Below, piece by piece: positions 19,222 to 28,830 of a stretch of DNA of 64,000 bases (the first letter of the stretch is position 1; the number at the start of each line of letters is the position of its first letter). Source of the stretch: Pseudomonas mandelii (GTDB lineage: Bacteria; Pseudomonadota; Gammaproteobacteria; Pseudomonadales; Pseudomonadaceae); NCBI RefSeq assembly GCF_006438925.1, contig NZ_RCZA01000001.1, forward strand, positions 248,001-312,000, written 5' to 3'. The position numbers were made by a program, and so were the translations under genes. The notes under the pieces were generated by a model. That model searched no databases. It saw nothing but the letters and a program-made list of their open reading frames with translations, and had not been told where the DNA came from.

Positions 19222-19889
19222 ACGCCGGCCTCCCCGTCACCGATCAATCGGCCGCGCTGCAGGGTCAGCATGCGGTGGCGCATGCGGGCGATCAGTGCCA
19301 GGTCGTGACTGGCAATCAGCACGCTGGTGCCCAAACGGTTGATGTCTTCGAACACGCCCATGATTTCTGCCGCCAGACGTGGATCGAGGTTACCGGTCGG
19401 TTCGTCCGCCAGCAGCAAGGCCGGGCGATGAACGATGGCGCGGGCGATACCTACGCGCTGTTGCTGACCGGTGGACAGGTCGCCAGGGTACAAGTCGGTC
19501 TTGTCCGACAGCGCCACGCGCTCCAGCGCCGAATCCACGCGCTTGGCGATCTCGGCCTTGGACAACCCAAGGATCTGCAAGGGCAGCGCGATGTTGTTGA
19601 ACACCGTGCGATCGAACAGCAGCTGGTGATTCTGGAACACCACGCCGATCTGGCGTCGCAGGTAAGGAATCTGTGCGTTGCTGATGGTGCTCAGGTCTTG
19701 CCCGGCCAGCAGCAATTTGCCGGTGGTCGGACGCTCCATCGCCAGCAGCAGGCGCAACAAGGTGCTTTTACCGGCACCAGAGTGGCCGGTCACAAACAAA
19801 AACTCGCCCCGACGGACTCGAAAGCTCAGCTCATGCAAGCCGACGTGACCGTTCGGGTAGCGCTTACCGACCTGTTCGAAACGAATCAT
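19218..19889 (-). CDS. ftsE: Cell division ATP-binding protein FtsE
   Basis: A 223-residue ABC ATPase with Walker A GHSGAGKSTLL (about 36-46), Q-loop FQNHQLL, signature LSTGQQQRV, Walker B LLLADEPTG and switch His ASHD. It works with FtsX at the divisome. It overlaps ftsY upstream and ftsX downstream by four bases each, so the three are translationally coupled. Confidence 0.96.
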   Translation of the reverse strand: MIRFEQVGKRYPNGHVGLHELSFRVRRGEFLFVTGHSGAGKSTLLRLLLAMERPTTGKLLLAGQDLSTISNAQIPYLRRQIGVVFQNHQLLFDRTVFNNIALPLQILGLSKAEIAKRVDSALERVALSDKTDLYPGDLSTGQQQRVGIARAIVHRPALLLADEPTGNLDPRLAAEIMGVFEDINRLGTSVLIASHDLALIARMRHRMLTLQRGRLIGDGEAGV

Positions 19890-21400
19890 GAACGCTCCCG
19901 CTCGGCAAACAATGCCTGGACAAAGGGTTCTGCTTCAAAAGTACGCAAATCATCGATGCCTTCACCGACGCCGATGTAGCGAATCGGCAAGCCAAACTGC
20001 TTGGCGAGGGCGAAAATCACCCCGCCTTTGGCGGTGCCATCGAGCTTGGTCAGCGCCAGGCCGGTCAGTTCGACGGTCTGGTTGAATTGTTTGGCCTGGC
20101 TGATCGCGTTCTGCCCCGTACCGGCATCGAGCACCAACAGCACCTCGTGAGGCGCGTCGGCGTCGAGTTTGCTGATAACCCGGCGAACCTTCTTCAGCTC
20201 TTCCATCAAATTGTCTTTGGTGTGCAGGCGACCGGCGGTGTCGGCGATCAATACGTCGATGCCACGGGCCTTGGCCGCTTGCACGGCATCGAAGATAACC
20301 GAAGCCGAGTCAGCGCCGGTGTGCTGGGCGATGACCGGGATCTTGTTGCGCTCGCCCCAGACCTGCAATTGTTCGACGGCGGCGGCGCGGAAAGTATCGC
20401 CGGCCGCGAGCATGACTTTCTTGCCTTCGAGCTGCAGCTTCTTCGCCAGCTTACCGATGGTGGTGGTCTTGCCGGCACCATTGACGCCGACGACCAGGAT
20501 GACGAACGGCTTGGTCTGCGAGGTGATTTTCAGCGGTTGCTCGACGGGCTTGAGCATGGCCGCCAGTTCCGCTTGCAGGGATTTGTACAGCGCATCGGCA
20601 TCGGCCAATTCTTTACGGGCGACCTTCTGGGTCAGATGCTTAATGATCACCGACGTCGCCTCGACGCCAACGTCGGCGGTCAGCAGGCGGGTTTCGATGT
20701 CTTCGAGCAGCTCGTCATCGATGATCTTCTTGCCCAGGAACAGGCTGGCCATGCCTTCGCCGATGCTGGCGCTGGTCTTGGACAAGCCCTGTTTCAGGCG
20801 GGCGAAGAAACCGGCTTTGGTTTCTTCGGTACGCGCGGGCTCGGCAGGCGCTTCGACGGGAACGACAGGTGCGGCGGCAACGGGAGCGACGACCGGTGCC
20901 GGCGCTTGAACAACCGGGGCAACCGGGGCAACGAATGCGGGCACCACAGGTTCTGGAACAACCGGTTCAGGCTCGGCCACCACAACTGGCGCGACGACCG
21001 GCTCAACCACTGGTGGCTGAACGGGCTCGGGAGCAAACGCAGTCGGTGCCGGAATCGGCGGCGTTACGTGGGGCACCAGCTCATCTTCGACCAATGCCAC
21101 CGGCTCTTCTGCCACGGGCAACGTCAGCCATGGCTCGGCAGCGGGCGTGAGCGGCACCGGGGCCACGACTTCGGCGACAACATCAGGCTCAGGCTCGGTG
21201 ACCGGTTGCAGCACCGGCTCGGCGATCGGCAAGACAATCGGCGCAAGCTCTTCTTCTATTACCGGCGCAGGCGTGGGCTCAGAAAGTGGCTGTGGCTGTT
21301 CGACGACGGGTTCCTGCGGCTTTTTGCGCAGCCATCCGAACAGGCTTTTCTTCTCACCAGCCGCAGCTGGGGCTTTCTTGTCGTCGTTGGAACCAAACAT
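19886..21400 (-). CDS. ftsY: Signal recognition particle receptor FtsY
   Basis: A 504-residue SRP receptor GTPase. Residues about 1-200 form the acidic A domain, here rich in Pro, Val, Glu and Ala in irregular PVV/PEPV repeats. The N domain follows (about 205-290), then the G domain with GVNGAGKTTTIGKLA (about 305), DTAGRLHTKDNL and TKLDGTAKGG. It docks SRP-ribosome complexes at the membrane. It is first of ftsY-ftsE-ftsX, divergent from the M16 protease genes. Confidence 0.96.
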   Translation of the reverse strand: MFGSNDDKKAPAAAGEKKSLFGWLRKKPQEPVVEQPQPLSEPTPAPVIEEELAPIVLPIAEPVLQPVTEPEPDVVAEVVAPVPLTPAAEPWLTLPVAEEPVALVEDELVPHVTPPIPAPTAFAPEPVQPPVVEPVVAPVVVAEPEPVVPEPVVPAFVAPVAPVVQAPAPVVAPVAAAPVVPVEAPAEPARTEETKAGFFARLKQGLSKTSASIGEGMASLFLGKKIIDDELLEDIETRLLTADVGVEATSVIIKHLTQKVARKELADADALYKSLQAELAAMLKPVEQPLKITSQTKPFVILVVGVNGAGKTTTIGKLAKKLQLEGKKVMLAAGDTFRAAAVEQLQVWGERNKIPVIAQHTGADSASVIFDAVQAAKARGIDVLIADTAGRLHTKDNLMEELKKVRRVISKLDADAPHEVLLVLDAGTGQNAISQAKQFNQTVELTGLALTKLDGTAKGGVIFALAKQFGLPIRYIGVGEGIDDLRTFEAEPFVQALFAERERS

Positions 21401-21744
21401 GGAGGACGGCTATCTCACGGTAGCGACGCGCCAAAGGGCGCCTCGGCAAATAAATATTCGATGCAGAACAGACTGCGATTGACCCAGCTTGTTCACGCGC
21501 AACATTTTGTCGAGGTGCAAACAGCACCTCAAAGGTCGACTAATACGAAGGACTGGAACGGCATCGTCGGCGAAAACGCAGAGTTTAGCTGACAAACTCA
21601 AAGCTTTAGCCGTAAACCCAAACAACCTGCTGACCGATCAAAGGCCTGATAGGCGTGGCCGCCAGTAAAACGGATCAGTATCCTAGCACCCTCTCGCCCG
21701 CCGACGCTAAGACCAAGCGGGCAGCCCCAAAGGTTTAAAAACGA
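21401..21744. other. Gene-free divergent promoter region (ftsY / M16 pair)
   Basis: The 344 bases between ftsY and the first M16 gene hold no supported gene. One feature stands out: a perfect 7-bp inverted repeat GAGGTGC (21512-21518) and GCACCTC (21524-21530). The region must contain promoters for both directions; I could not place them with confidence. Confidence 0.5.
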
Positions 21745-23100
21745 ATGAATGCTCTAGCCCGCCGCGCTGCAGGCCTGCTGCTCAGCACAGTTTGTCTGCC
21801 CCTCTCGGCCCTGGCTGCCGATCCACAACCCACTCACGAATTCACCCTCGATAACGGCCTGAAGGTCGTCGTGCGCGAAGACCATCGTGCGCCAGTGGTG
21901 GTTTCCCAAGTCTGGTACAAGGTCGGCTCCAGCTACGAGACTCCGGGTCAGACCGGTTTGTCCCACGCCCTGGAACACATGATGTTCAAGGGCAGCGAGA
22001 AAGTCGGCCCCGGCGAAGCGTCGCTGATCCTGCGCGACCTCGGCGCCGAAGAGAACGCGTTCACCAGCGATGATTTCACGGCGTATTACCAGGTGCTGGC
22101 CCGCGACCGTCTGGGCGTGGCCTTCGAGCTGGAAGCCGACCGCATGGCCAGCCTGCGCCTGCCGGCCGACGAGTTCGCCCGCGAGATCGAAGTCATTAAA
22201 GAAGAACGTCGCCTGCGCACCGACGACAAGCCGATGTCCAAGGCCTACGAACGCTTCAAGGCCATGGCCTACCCGGCCAGCGGTTACCACACGCCAACCA
22301 TCGGCTGGATGGCTGACCTGGACCGCATGAAAGTCGAAGAGCTGCGCCACTGGTACCAATCCTGGTACGTGCCGAACAACGCCACGTTGGTGGTGGTGGG
22401 CGACGTGACCCCGGACGAGGTCAAAACCCTGGCCCAGCGCTATTTCGGCCCGATCGCCAAACGTGATGTACCACCGGCGAAAATCCCGCTGGAACTGGCC
22501 GAACCCGGCGAACGGCAGATCACCCTGCATGTGCAGACCCAACTGCCAAGCCTGATGCTGGGTTTCAACGTGCCAAGCATCGCCACCGCTGAAGACAAAC
22601 GCTCGGTCAACGCCTTGCGCCTGATTTCCGCCCTGCTCGACGGCGGCTACAGCGGGCGTATCCCGACACAACTGGAGCGCGGCGAAGAGCTGGTCTCCGG
22701 TGGTTCGTCGAGTTACGACGCCTATACCCGTGGCGACAGCCTGTTCACCTTGTCGGCAACGCCCAATACCCAGAAAAAGAAAACCATGGCTCAGGCTGAA
22801 GCCGGCCTGTGGAAGCTGCTCGAACAGCTGAAAACCACCGCGCCGTCCGCTGAAGAACTGGAACGCGTCCGCGCGCAGGTCATCGCCGGCCTGGTTTACG
22901 AGCGTGACTCGATCACCAGCCAGGCCACCGCTATTGGCCAACTGGAAACCGTCGGCCTGTCGTGGAAGCTGATGGACACCGAACTCGCCGAGCTGGAAAG
23001 CGTGACCCCGCAAGACATCCAGAAAGCCGCCAAGCTGTATTTCACCCGCGAACGTCTCAGCGTCGCCCATGTATTGCCAGAGGAGACGACTCATGAGTGA
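21745..23100 (+). CDS. M16 family zinc metallopeptidase (active partner)
   Basis: A 451-residue exported insulinase-family protease with a signal peptide ending near ALA (about residue 25). The inverted zinc motif HxxEH is HALEH (His74, Glu77, His78) and the third ligand region follows in the ELEAD helix near 130. It is expected in the periplasm. It overlaps the next M16 gene by eight bases, and the pair resembles two-chain M16 proteases in which the second chain lacks the zinc site. The substrate is unknown. Confidence 0.92.
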   Translation: MNALARRAAGLLLSTVCLPLSALAADPQPTHEFTLDNGLKVVVREDHRAPVVVSQVWYKVGSSYETPGQTGLSHALEHMMFKGSEKVGPGEASLILRDLGAEENAFTSDDFTAYYQVLARDRLGVAFELEADRMASLRLPADEFAREIEVIKEERRLRTDDKPMSKAYERFKAMAYPASGYHTPTIGWMADLDRMKVEELRHWYQSWYVPNNATLVVVGDVTPDEVKTLAQRYFGPIAKRDVPPAKIPLELAEPGERQITLHVQTQLPSLMLGFNVPSIATAEDKRSVNALRLISALLDGGYSGRIPTQLERGEELVSGGSSSYDAYTRGDSLFTLSATPNTQKKKTMAQAEAGLWKLLEQLKTTAPSAEELERVRAQVIAGLVYERDSITSQATAIGQLETVGLSWKLMDTELAELESVTPQDIQKAAKLYFTRERLSVAHVLPEETTHE

Positions 23101-24583
23101 GCGTAAAAAACCGCGCCTGGCGCTGATTGGCCTGATCGCTGTCGCCTTGATCGGGTCTGCCGCGTTCTACTTCTCAAAGACTGACGAGTCCAAGGCCAGC
23201 GAAGCCCTCGACAAGGCCAAGACCAGCCAGAAACTGCAATCACTGGCCGAACTCGACGGCAAAGCGCCCAGCCACCGCACCCTGGACGTGCAGACCTGGA
23301 AAACCGCCGAGGGCGCCAAGGTGCTGTTCGTTGAAGCCCGGGAGCTGCCGATGTTCGACATGCGCCTGATCTTCGCCGCCGGCAGCAGTCAGGACGGCGA
23401 CGCACCTGGCCTCGCCGTGCTGACCAACGCCATGCTCAACGAAGGTGTGGCCGGCAAAGATGTCGGCGCCATCGCTCAGGGCTTCGAAGGCCTGGGCGCA
23501 GACTTTGGCAACGGCGCATTTAAAGACATGGCACTGGCTTCCCTGCGCAGCCTCAGTGCCGCGGACAAACGCGAACCGGCCCTGAAGTTGTTCTCTGAAG
23601 TCATCGGCAAACCGACCTTCCCGGCCGATTCCTTTGCGCGCATCAAGAACCAGATGCTCGCCGGTTTCGAGTACCAGAAGCAGAACCCGGGCAAACTGGC
23701 GAGCCTGGAGCTGATGAACCGCCTGTACGGCGATCACCCGTACGCGCATTCCAGCGACGGCACGGCGAAAACCGTTCCGGCGATTACCGTGGCGCAGATG
23801 CGGGCGTTCCATGAGAAAGCCTATGCGGCTGGCAACGTGGTGATTGCGCTGGTGGGCGACCTGTCTCGCGCCGAGGCCGAAGCGATTGCCGCACAAGTCT
23901 CCAGCGCGTTGCCAAAAGGCCCGGAGCTGGCGAAAATCCCGCAACCGGAGGAACCGAAAGCCAGCATCGGCCACATTGAGTTTCCGTCCAAGCAGACCAA
24001 CCTGATGCTCGCGCAATTGGGCATCGACCGTGACGACCCGGACTACGCGGCACTGTCCATGGGCAACCAGATCCTCGGTGGCGGTGGTTTCGGTACACGA
24101 CTGATGAGCGAAGTGCGCGAGAAGCGCGGCCTGACATACGGTGTCTATTCGGGCTTCACCCCGATGCAGGCGCGCGGCCCGTTCATGATCAACCTGCAAA
24201 CCCGCGCCGAGATGAGCGAAGGCACGCTGAAACTGGTGCAGGACGTGCTCGCCGACTACCTTAAAACCGGCCCGACCCAGAAAGAACTCGACGACGCCAA
24301 GCGTGAACTGGCCGGCAGCTTCCCGCTGTCCACCGCCAGCAACGCCGATATCGTCGGCCAACTCGGCGCCATGGGTTTCTACAACCTGCCGCTGAGTTAT
24401 CTGGATGACTTTATGCGCGAGTCCCAGAGCCTGACGGTCGAGCAAGTCAAAACCGCACTGAACAAACACTTGAGCACGGACAAAATGGTCATCGTCAGCG
24501 CTGGCCCGACCGTGCCGCAAAAGCCGTTACCGGCCCCAACTGATAAACCTGCCGAGCAACCGCTCGGGGTTCCGGAGCATTAA
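23093..24583 (+). CDS. M16 family peptidase-like protein without zinc motif (partner chain)
   Basis: A 496-residue paralogue of the upstream gene with an N-terminal anchor helix (about 9-25), two M16 domains and a Pro-rich tail. In place of HxxEH the sequence reads LTNAMLNEG, so the zinc ligands are missing. The C-terminal domain keeps the R/Y-type substrate-binding region (RGLTYGVYSGF). It probably forms a heterodimer with the active chain. The ATG at 23093 is preferred; an upstream start at 23069 would add eight residues inside the previous gene. Confidence 0.9.
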   Translation: MSERKKPRLALIGLIAVALIGSAAFYFSKTDESKASEALDKAKTSQKLQSLAELDGKAPSHRTLDVQTWKTAEGAKVLFVEARELPMFDMRLIFAAGSSQDGDAPGLAVLTNAMLNEGVAGKDVGAIAQGFEGLGADFGNGAFKDMALASLRSLSAADKREPALKLFSEVIGKPTFPADSFARIKNQMLAGFEYQKQNPGKLASLELMNRLYGDHPYAHSSDGTAKTVPAITVAQMRAFHEKAYAAGNVVIALVGDLSRAEAEAIAAQVSSALPKGPELAKIPQPEEPKASIGHIEFPSKQTNLMLAQLGIDRDDPDYAALSMGNQILGGGGFGTRLMSEVREKRGLTYGVYSGFTPMQARGPFMINLQTRAEMSEGTLKLVQDVLADYLKTGPTQKELDDAKRELAGSFPLSTASNADIVGQLGAMGFYNLPLSYLDDFMRESQSLTVEQVKTALNKHLSTDKMVIVSAGPTVPQKPLPAPTDKPAEQPLGVPEH

Positions 24584-25194
24584 TGGCCACTCGTCCTAAA
24601 AAACCCGTACACAACGTGCATAACGGCGTGAACCAACTGCGCATCATCGGCGGCGAATGGGGCAGCCGAAAGCTGAGCTTTCCGGATGCCCCGGGCCTGC
24701 GTCCGACGCCGGACCGGGTGCGTGAAACCCTGTTCAACTGGCTCGCGCCTTATGTCGCTGGCGCCAAGGTTCTGGACCCGTTCGCCGGCAGCGGCGCGTT
24801 GTTCCTCGAAGCCTTGTCCCGTGGCGCGGCCATGGGTCAGGCGCTGGACGCCAGTAACATCGCGGTCGCCAGCATCAAAGAACATCTAGGCACGTTGCGC
24901 TGCACCACCGGACAAATTCAGACCGCCGATGCCCTGCGCTACCTGGAAACCCAGACAGCGACGGCTTACGACCTGGTGTTCCTCGATCCGCCGTTCAACC
25001 AGAACCTGTTGCCAGGCGTTTGCGCATTGCTTGAAGAGCGTCAGTGGCTGGCCGATGAAGCCTGGATCTACACTGAAAGCGAGAATGCGCCATCGAGCCT
25101 TGGCTTACCAGGCAACTGGCGCCTGCACCGGGAGCAGAAATCCGGGCGGGTGTATTACGCGTTGTGGCAACGTATGGCAGAGATTGCCGGTTAA
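24583..25194 (+). CDS. rsmD: 16S rRNA (guanine966-N2)-methyltransferase RsmD
   Basis: A 203-residue class I methyltransferase. The N-terminal RIIGGEWGSRKL contacts rRNA, FAGSGALFLEALSRGA binds SAM, and LDPPFNQNLL (near 127) is the NPPF/DPPF catalytic motif of N2-guanine methylation. The start shares one base with the stop of the M16 gene, so coupling is likely. Confidence 0.95.
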   Translation: MATRPKKPVHNVHNGVNQLRIIGGEWGSRKLSFPDAPGLRPTPDRVRETLFNWLAPYVAGAKVLDPFAGSGALFLEALSRGAAMGQALDASNIAVASIKEHLGTLRCTTGQIQTADALRYLETQTATAYDLVFLDPPFNQNLLPGVCALLEERQWLADEAWIYTESENAPSSLGLPGNWRLHREQKSGRVYYALWQRMAEIAG

Positions 25195-25257
25195 TCAACC
25201 GGCCTGAAAAAGGTGCGCGCCTTAAACGAGGCTCGCACCGCTGCATCGAGAACCATC

Positions 25258-26256
25258 GTGCCCCATCTGTCAGAACGCTTCACCCCCGCCTTCGGCCTCG
25301 GCAACCCGCACTTGCAAACCTTGTGGGGACCGCTGTGGCGCAAAACCACGCACATCGAGCGCCAACGCGAACGCCTGTGGCTTGAGGATGGTGACTTTCT
25401 CGATCTCGACTGGCACGGCCCGCACAGCGCCAATGCACCACTGGTACTGGTGTTGCACGGCCTGACCGGTTCTTCAAATTCGCCTTACGTGGCCGGGATG
25501 CAGAAAGCACTGGGCGCCCAAGGCTGGGCCAGCGTCGCGCTGAACTGGCGCGGCTGTTCGGGCGAGCCAAATCTGTTGCCGCGCAGCTACCACTCCGGCA
25601 TCAGTGAAGACCTGGCCGAAACCATCAAACACCTGAAAGCCCAACGACCGCTCGCGCCGTTGTATGCGGTTGGCTATTCCCTGGGCGGCAATGTGTTGCT
25701 CAAGCACTTGGGCGAATCCGGCAGCAATAGTGGCGTGGTCGGTGCGGTGGCGGTGTCGGTGCCGTTTCGGCTCGATCAATGCGCCGACCGTATCGGCCAG
25801 GGCTTCTCGAAGGTCTATCAGGCGCATTTCATGCGCGAGATGGTGGCCTACATCAAGAACAAACAACGACAGTTCCAGCATGACGGACGCGAGGAAGGAC
25901 TGGCGGCATTGGCCGCGCTGGGCTCGCTGGAGAACATGCGCACGTTCTGGGATTTCGATGGCCGGGTCACCGCGCCGCTGAACGGGTTCGTCGATGCCAA
26001 GGATTACTATCAACGCGCCTCAAGTCGCTATTTCCTTGGCGAAATTCGTACGCCAACCCTGATCATTCAAGCGGCCGATGACCCGTTTGTCTTTCCTCAT
26101 AGCCTGCCGCACGCCGACGAATTGTCTGCCTGCACTCAATTCGAGTTACAGAGCAAGGGTGGGCATGTCGGCTTCGTCGATGGTTCGTTCAGGCAACCGG
26201 GTTACTACCTGGAACGCCGCATCCCGCAGTGGCTGACCGCCGTGGGTCGCCAGTAA
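25258..26256 (+). CDS. YheT-type alpha/beta hydrolase
   Basis: A 332-residue hydrolase of the YheT/ABHD family. NPHLQTLWGPLWR near the N-terminus is the family signature. The nucleophile Ser lies in GYSLGGNVLLKHLG, the acid is near DDPFVFP, and His is in GGHVGFVDG. The natural substrate is unknown. The start chosen is GTG at 25258; another in-frame GTG at 25213 would add 15 residues without a better ribosome site. An AraC-type regulator follows after four bases. Confidence 0.85.
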   Translation: MPHLSERFTPAFGLGNPHLQTLWGPLWRKTTHIERQRERLWLEDGDFLDLDWHGPHSANAPLVLVLHGLTGSSNSPYVAGMQKALGAQGWASVALNWRGCSGEPNLLPRSYHSGISEDLAETIKHLKAQRPLAPLYAVGYSLGGNVLLKHLGESGSNSGVVGAVAVSVPFRLDQCADRIGQGFSKVYQAHFMREMVAYIKNKQRQFQHDGREEGLAALAALGSLENMRTFWDFDGRVTAPLNGFVDAKDYYQRASSRYFLGEIRTPTLIIQAADDPFVFPHSLPHADELSACTQFELQSKGGHVGFVDGSFRQPGYYLERRIPQWLTAVGRQ

Positions 26257-26260
26257 GGCC

Positions 26261-27088
26261 ATGGACGTCGATCAGGGTGAGTCGATCCGATTCTGGCAAA
26301 CAGCGCCGTTGGCCGGCGTCGAGTTATTGTCCGCGCGCTACATCGAACACCGTTTCGCGCCCCATGTGCATGACGGTTACGTGATCGGCATGATCATGGC
26401 GGGCGCCCAGCGTTATCGCTATCGCGGCGCCGAACACCTGGCGGGCAGCGGCACGCTGGTGCTGATCAATCCGGACGAACTGCACACTGGCCATAAAGGC
26501 ACGGAGGATGGTTGGTTGTATCGGGCGTTCTATCCGGACAGCGGTCAGATTCTGTCGCTGTTGGCGGAGCTGGAACTGCCGACCAACAACTTGCCGGCGT
26601 TCGGCGCGACGCTGTATCGCGATCCGGATCTGGTAAAGGGTTTCTGCCAACTGCATCGTTTACTGGAAAGTCCGTCCACTGCCTTGCAACAACAAACGGT
26701 CTGGCGGGAAATGATGCTGTCGCTGCTGCAACGGCACGCGGCCGTGCCGATTGCTGGCAAGCCGGGCAAGGAACATCGAGCGGTGACGCTGGCCAAGGAT
26801 CTGCTGCAAGCACAATTGGCGACGCCACCTTCGCTGGAAGAACTGGCAGCGGCGGTCAACCTTTCGCCCTTCCACTTCGCCCGGGTGTTCCGCCGCGCCA
26901 CGGGCATGCCGCCGCATACCTGGCTGATGCAGCAGCGCATCGCTCGGGCGCGGGCGTTGTTACAGAACGGTTGTTTGCCGCTGGAAGTGGCGACGCAGTT
27001 GGGGTTTGCTGATCAGAGTCATCTGAGTCGGCAGTTCAAGCAGGTTTACGGTGTTGGGCCGGGCGCGTATCGCAGCGCCCGGCTTTAG
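26261..27088 (+). CDS. AraC family transcriptional regulator
   Basis: A 275-residue regulator with an N-terminal cupin-like sensing domain (about 10-150, with RFAPHVHDGYVIG and INPDELHTG) and a C-terminal AraC-type double helix-turn-helix (about 175-275, with SPFHFARVFRRATGMPPHTWLMQQRIARA). Members with this N-terminal layout often sit next to LysE-type exporters, but none is here. It starts four bases after the YheT gene, so the two may be cotranscribed. Confidence 0.88.
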   Translation: MDVDQGESIRFWQTAPLAGVELLSARYIEHRFAPHVHDGYVIGMIMAGAQRYRYRGAEHLAGSGTLVLINPDELHTGHKGTEDGWLYRAFYPDSGQILSLLAELELPTNNLPAFGATLYRDPDLVKGFCQLHRLLESPSTALQQQTVWREMMLSLLQRHAAVPIAGKPGKEHRAVTLAKDLLQAQLATPPSLEELAAAVNLSPFHFARVFRRATGMPPHTWLMQQRIARARALLQNGCLPLEVATQLGFADQSHLSRQFKQVYGVGPGAYRSARL

Positions 27089-27174
27089 AATCAAAAGATC
27101 GCAGCCTGCGGCAGCTCCTACAGGTGTACACATTCCACTGTAGGAGCTGCCGCAGGCTGCGATCTTTTGATCTT
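27089..27174. repeat. REP doublet, family B
   Basis: Near-perfect inverted family-B cores (ATCAAAAGATCGCAGCCTGCGGCAGCTCCTACAG and complement) around about 18 bases. It lies between the convergent AraC and sseA genes and reaches the sseA stop codon. Confidence 0.85.
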
Positions 27175-28028
27175 CATTCGCCGATGGCGATGCCGTGCGC
27201 AGGATCGTTGATCCACTCGCTCCATGAACCGGCATACAACGAACCCAACGGATAACCGGCCAGGCACAGCGCGAACAGGTTGTGACAGGCCGTCACGCCA
27301 GAACCGCAGTACGCCACCAGATCGGTCGGCGAACGATCACCGAGCTTCTCGGCAAAACGCTGTTTGAGCTGATCGGCCGGCAGAAAACGCCCGTCGCTGC
27401 CCAGGTTGTCGGTGAACGCTGCACATTGCGCGCCGGGGATGTGCCCGGCAATCGGGTCGATCGGCTCTACTTCGCCCTTGAAACGCGGTAATCCGCGGGC
27501 ATCGAGCAAGGTCAGCGCGGGCTGGCCGAGACGTCGCTGGAGCTGTTCGGCGCTCAAGATCAGCGCGTTGTCAGGCGTCCCCGTGAAGGTGCCACGTTCA
27601 ATCTGCGGCGCATCAAGACTCAGGGGCAAACCGGCCGCGTGCCAGGCCTTGAGCCCGCCATCCAGAATGAACACGCCGTCACGTTTGCCCAGCCAGGTCA
27701 GCAACCACCAGGCCCGCGCCGCGTAGGCACCCGGACCGTCGTCGTACAAAATCACGTCGCTGTCGGCGTTGACGCCCCAGGCTTGCAGACGTTCGATCAA
27801 GTCTTCAGGTTCAGGCAACGGATGGCGCCCGGTCACACCCTTGACCACTGTCCCGCTCAAATCACGCTCAAGATCGGCAAAGCTCGACCCGGCGATATGC
27901 CCTTCGGCATAGCTGCGCTGACCGTAGTCCGGGTCTTCGAGGGCAAAACGACAATCCAGAATCACCAGCCCCGGCTGCTCCTTTTTCAGGTCCAACGCTT
28001 GCGGGCTGATCAGTTGCGCAATGGGCAT
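27174..28028 (-). CDS. sseA: 3-mercaptopyruvate sulfurtransferase (rhodanese family)
   Basis: A 284-residue two-domain rhodanese. The inactive N-terminal domain covers about 1-135 and the catalytic domain about 155-284, with Cys241 in YCGSGVTA. The CG(S/T)GVT loop is the form found in mercaptopyruvate sulfurtransferases rather than thiosulfate enzymes (CRxGxT). It moves sulfur from 3-mercaptopyruvate to thiols or cyanide. A single gene, tail to tail with the AraC gene and 44 bases after laoR on the same strand. Confidence 0.93.
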   Translation of the reverse strand: MPIAQLISPQALDLKKEQPGLVILDCRFALEDPDYGQRSYAEGHIAGSSFADLERDLSGTVVKGVTGRHPLPEPEDLIERLQAWGVNADSDVILYDDGPGAYAARAWWLLTWLGKRDGVFILDGGLKAWHAAGLPLSLDAPQIERGTFTGTPDNALILSAEQLQRRLGQPALTLLDARGLPRFKGEVEPIDPIAGHIPGAQCAAFTDNLGSDGRFLPADQLKQRFAEKLGDRSPTDLVAYCGSGVTACHNLFALCLAGYPLGSLYAGSWSEWINDPAHGIAIGE

Positions 28029-28072
28029 AACGGGCTCCTGTGATTGGGCAATGTTTGATCCTACTGCACTTT

Positions 28073-28744
28073 CTATCCCACTTCTTCAAGCGCTTGGGCC
28101 AGCGGCACGTAAAACTCCTCGAACAGCGCATTCACCGCATCGCGGGACTGATCCGTGACAAAACCGGCCTCCAGCACCAGCACCTGATACACCCCACGTT
28201 TGATGGCCTGTTCGCTCAGGTGATTGGAATTTTCACGGGTGGTGCAGAGAAAACGCACCCAGGACGTCAGGATGATCCAGGCGTTGAGCGTCAGGGATTC
28301 GATCTGAACCTTGTCCATCTGCAGGATGCCGGCCTCGACGAAGCCCGCGTAGATGTGCGTGCCATAGATCAGACAGCGCTGGGAAAAGCGCCGATAACGA
28401 GCGGCCAGCTCCGGATCACTGTCGAGCAGGTGCTCCAGATCGCGGTGCAAAAACCGGTAGCGCCACATGGCGGCCAGCAGTTCCTGAAGGTAGAAGCGCT
28501 TGTCTTCGACCGTGGCGGCCCGCCCCTGGGGCGGGCGCAGGAAGCTGTCCACCAGGCTTTCGTACTCACTGAACAGCACGGCGATGATCGCCTGCTTGTT
28601 AGGGAAGTGGTAGTAGAGGTTGCCCGGGGAAATTTCCATGTGGGCAGCAATGTGGTTGGTGCTGATGCTGCGCTCACCCTGCTGATTGAACAGCTCCAGG
28701 CTGTTCTGCACGATGCGCTCGCTGGTTTTGATCCGAGGGGCCAT
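28073..28744 (-). CDS. laoR: TetR family repressor LaoR-like
   Basis: A 223-residue TetR-type regulator. The helix-turn-helix (about 25-50, with GERSISTNHIAAHMEISPG then NLYYHFPNK) is followed by an all-helical ligand domain. It is divergent from laoC in the arrangement of the P. aeruginosa laoABCR locus (PA0364-PA0367), where LaoR represses long-chain alcohol/aldehyde oxidation genes. The assignment rests on synteny with laoC, laoB and laoA. Likely operators lie at 28790-28805 and over the laoC promoter. Confidence 0.88.
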   Translation of the reverse strand: MAPRIKTSERIVQNSLELFNQQGERSISTNHIAAHMEISPGNLYYHFPNKQAIIAVLFSEYESLVDSFLRPPQGRAATVEDKRFYLQELLAAMWRYRFLHRDLEHLLDSDPELAARYRRFSQRCLIYGTHIYAGFVEAGILQMDKVQIESLTLNAWIILTSWVRFLCTTRENSNHLSEQAIKRGVYQVLVLEAGFVTDQSRDAVNALFEEFYVPLAQALEEVG

Positions 28745-28789
28745 GGCTTGGGCTTTAATTCAAAGTGCGTTGACGGGCATCTTACGACC

Positions 28790-28805
28790 TATCCACGAGT
28801 GGATA
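28790..28805. promoter_or_regulatory. 16-bp palindrome, candidate LaoR operator
   Basis: TATCCACGAGTGGATA is a perfect 7+7 inverted repeat with a 2-base centre in the 146-base laoR-laoC intergenic region. Size and symmetry are typical of TetR operators. Binding is inferred, not shown. Confidence 0.5.
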
Positions 28806-28830
28806 AAACAAAGCTGCGCCAGGATGTCAT

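Noticed and set aside
20087..21592. Long plus-strand open frame (501 codons) opposite ftsY
   Set aside because: It is a shadow of ftsY in a high-GC genome. Composition is Gly/Arg/Asn-rich without domains, and ftsY on the other strand has all SRP-receptor motifs.
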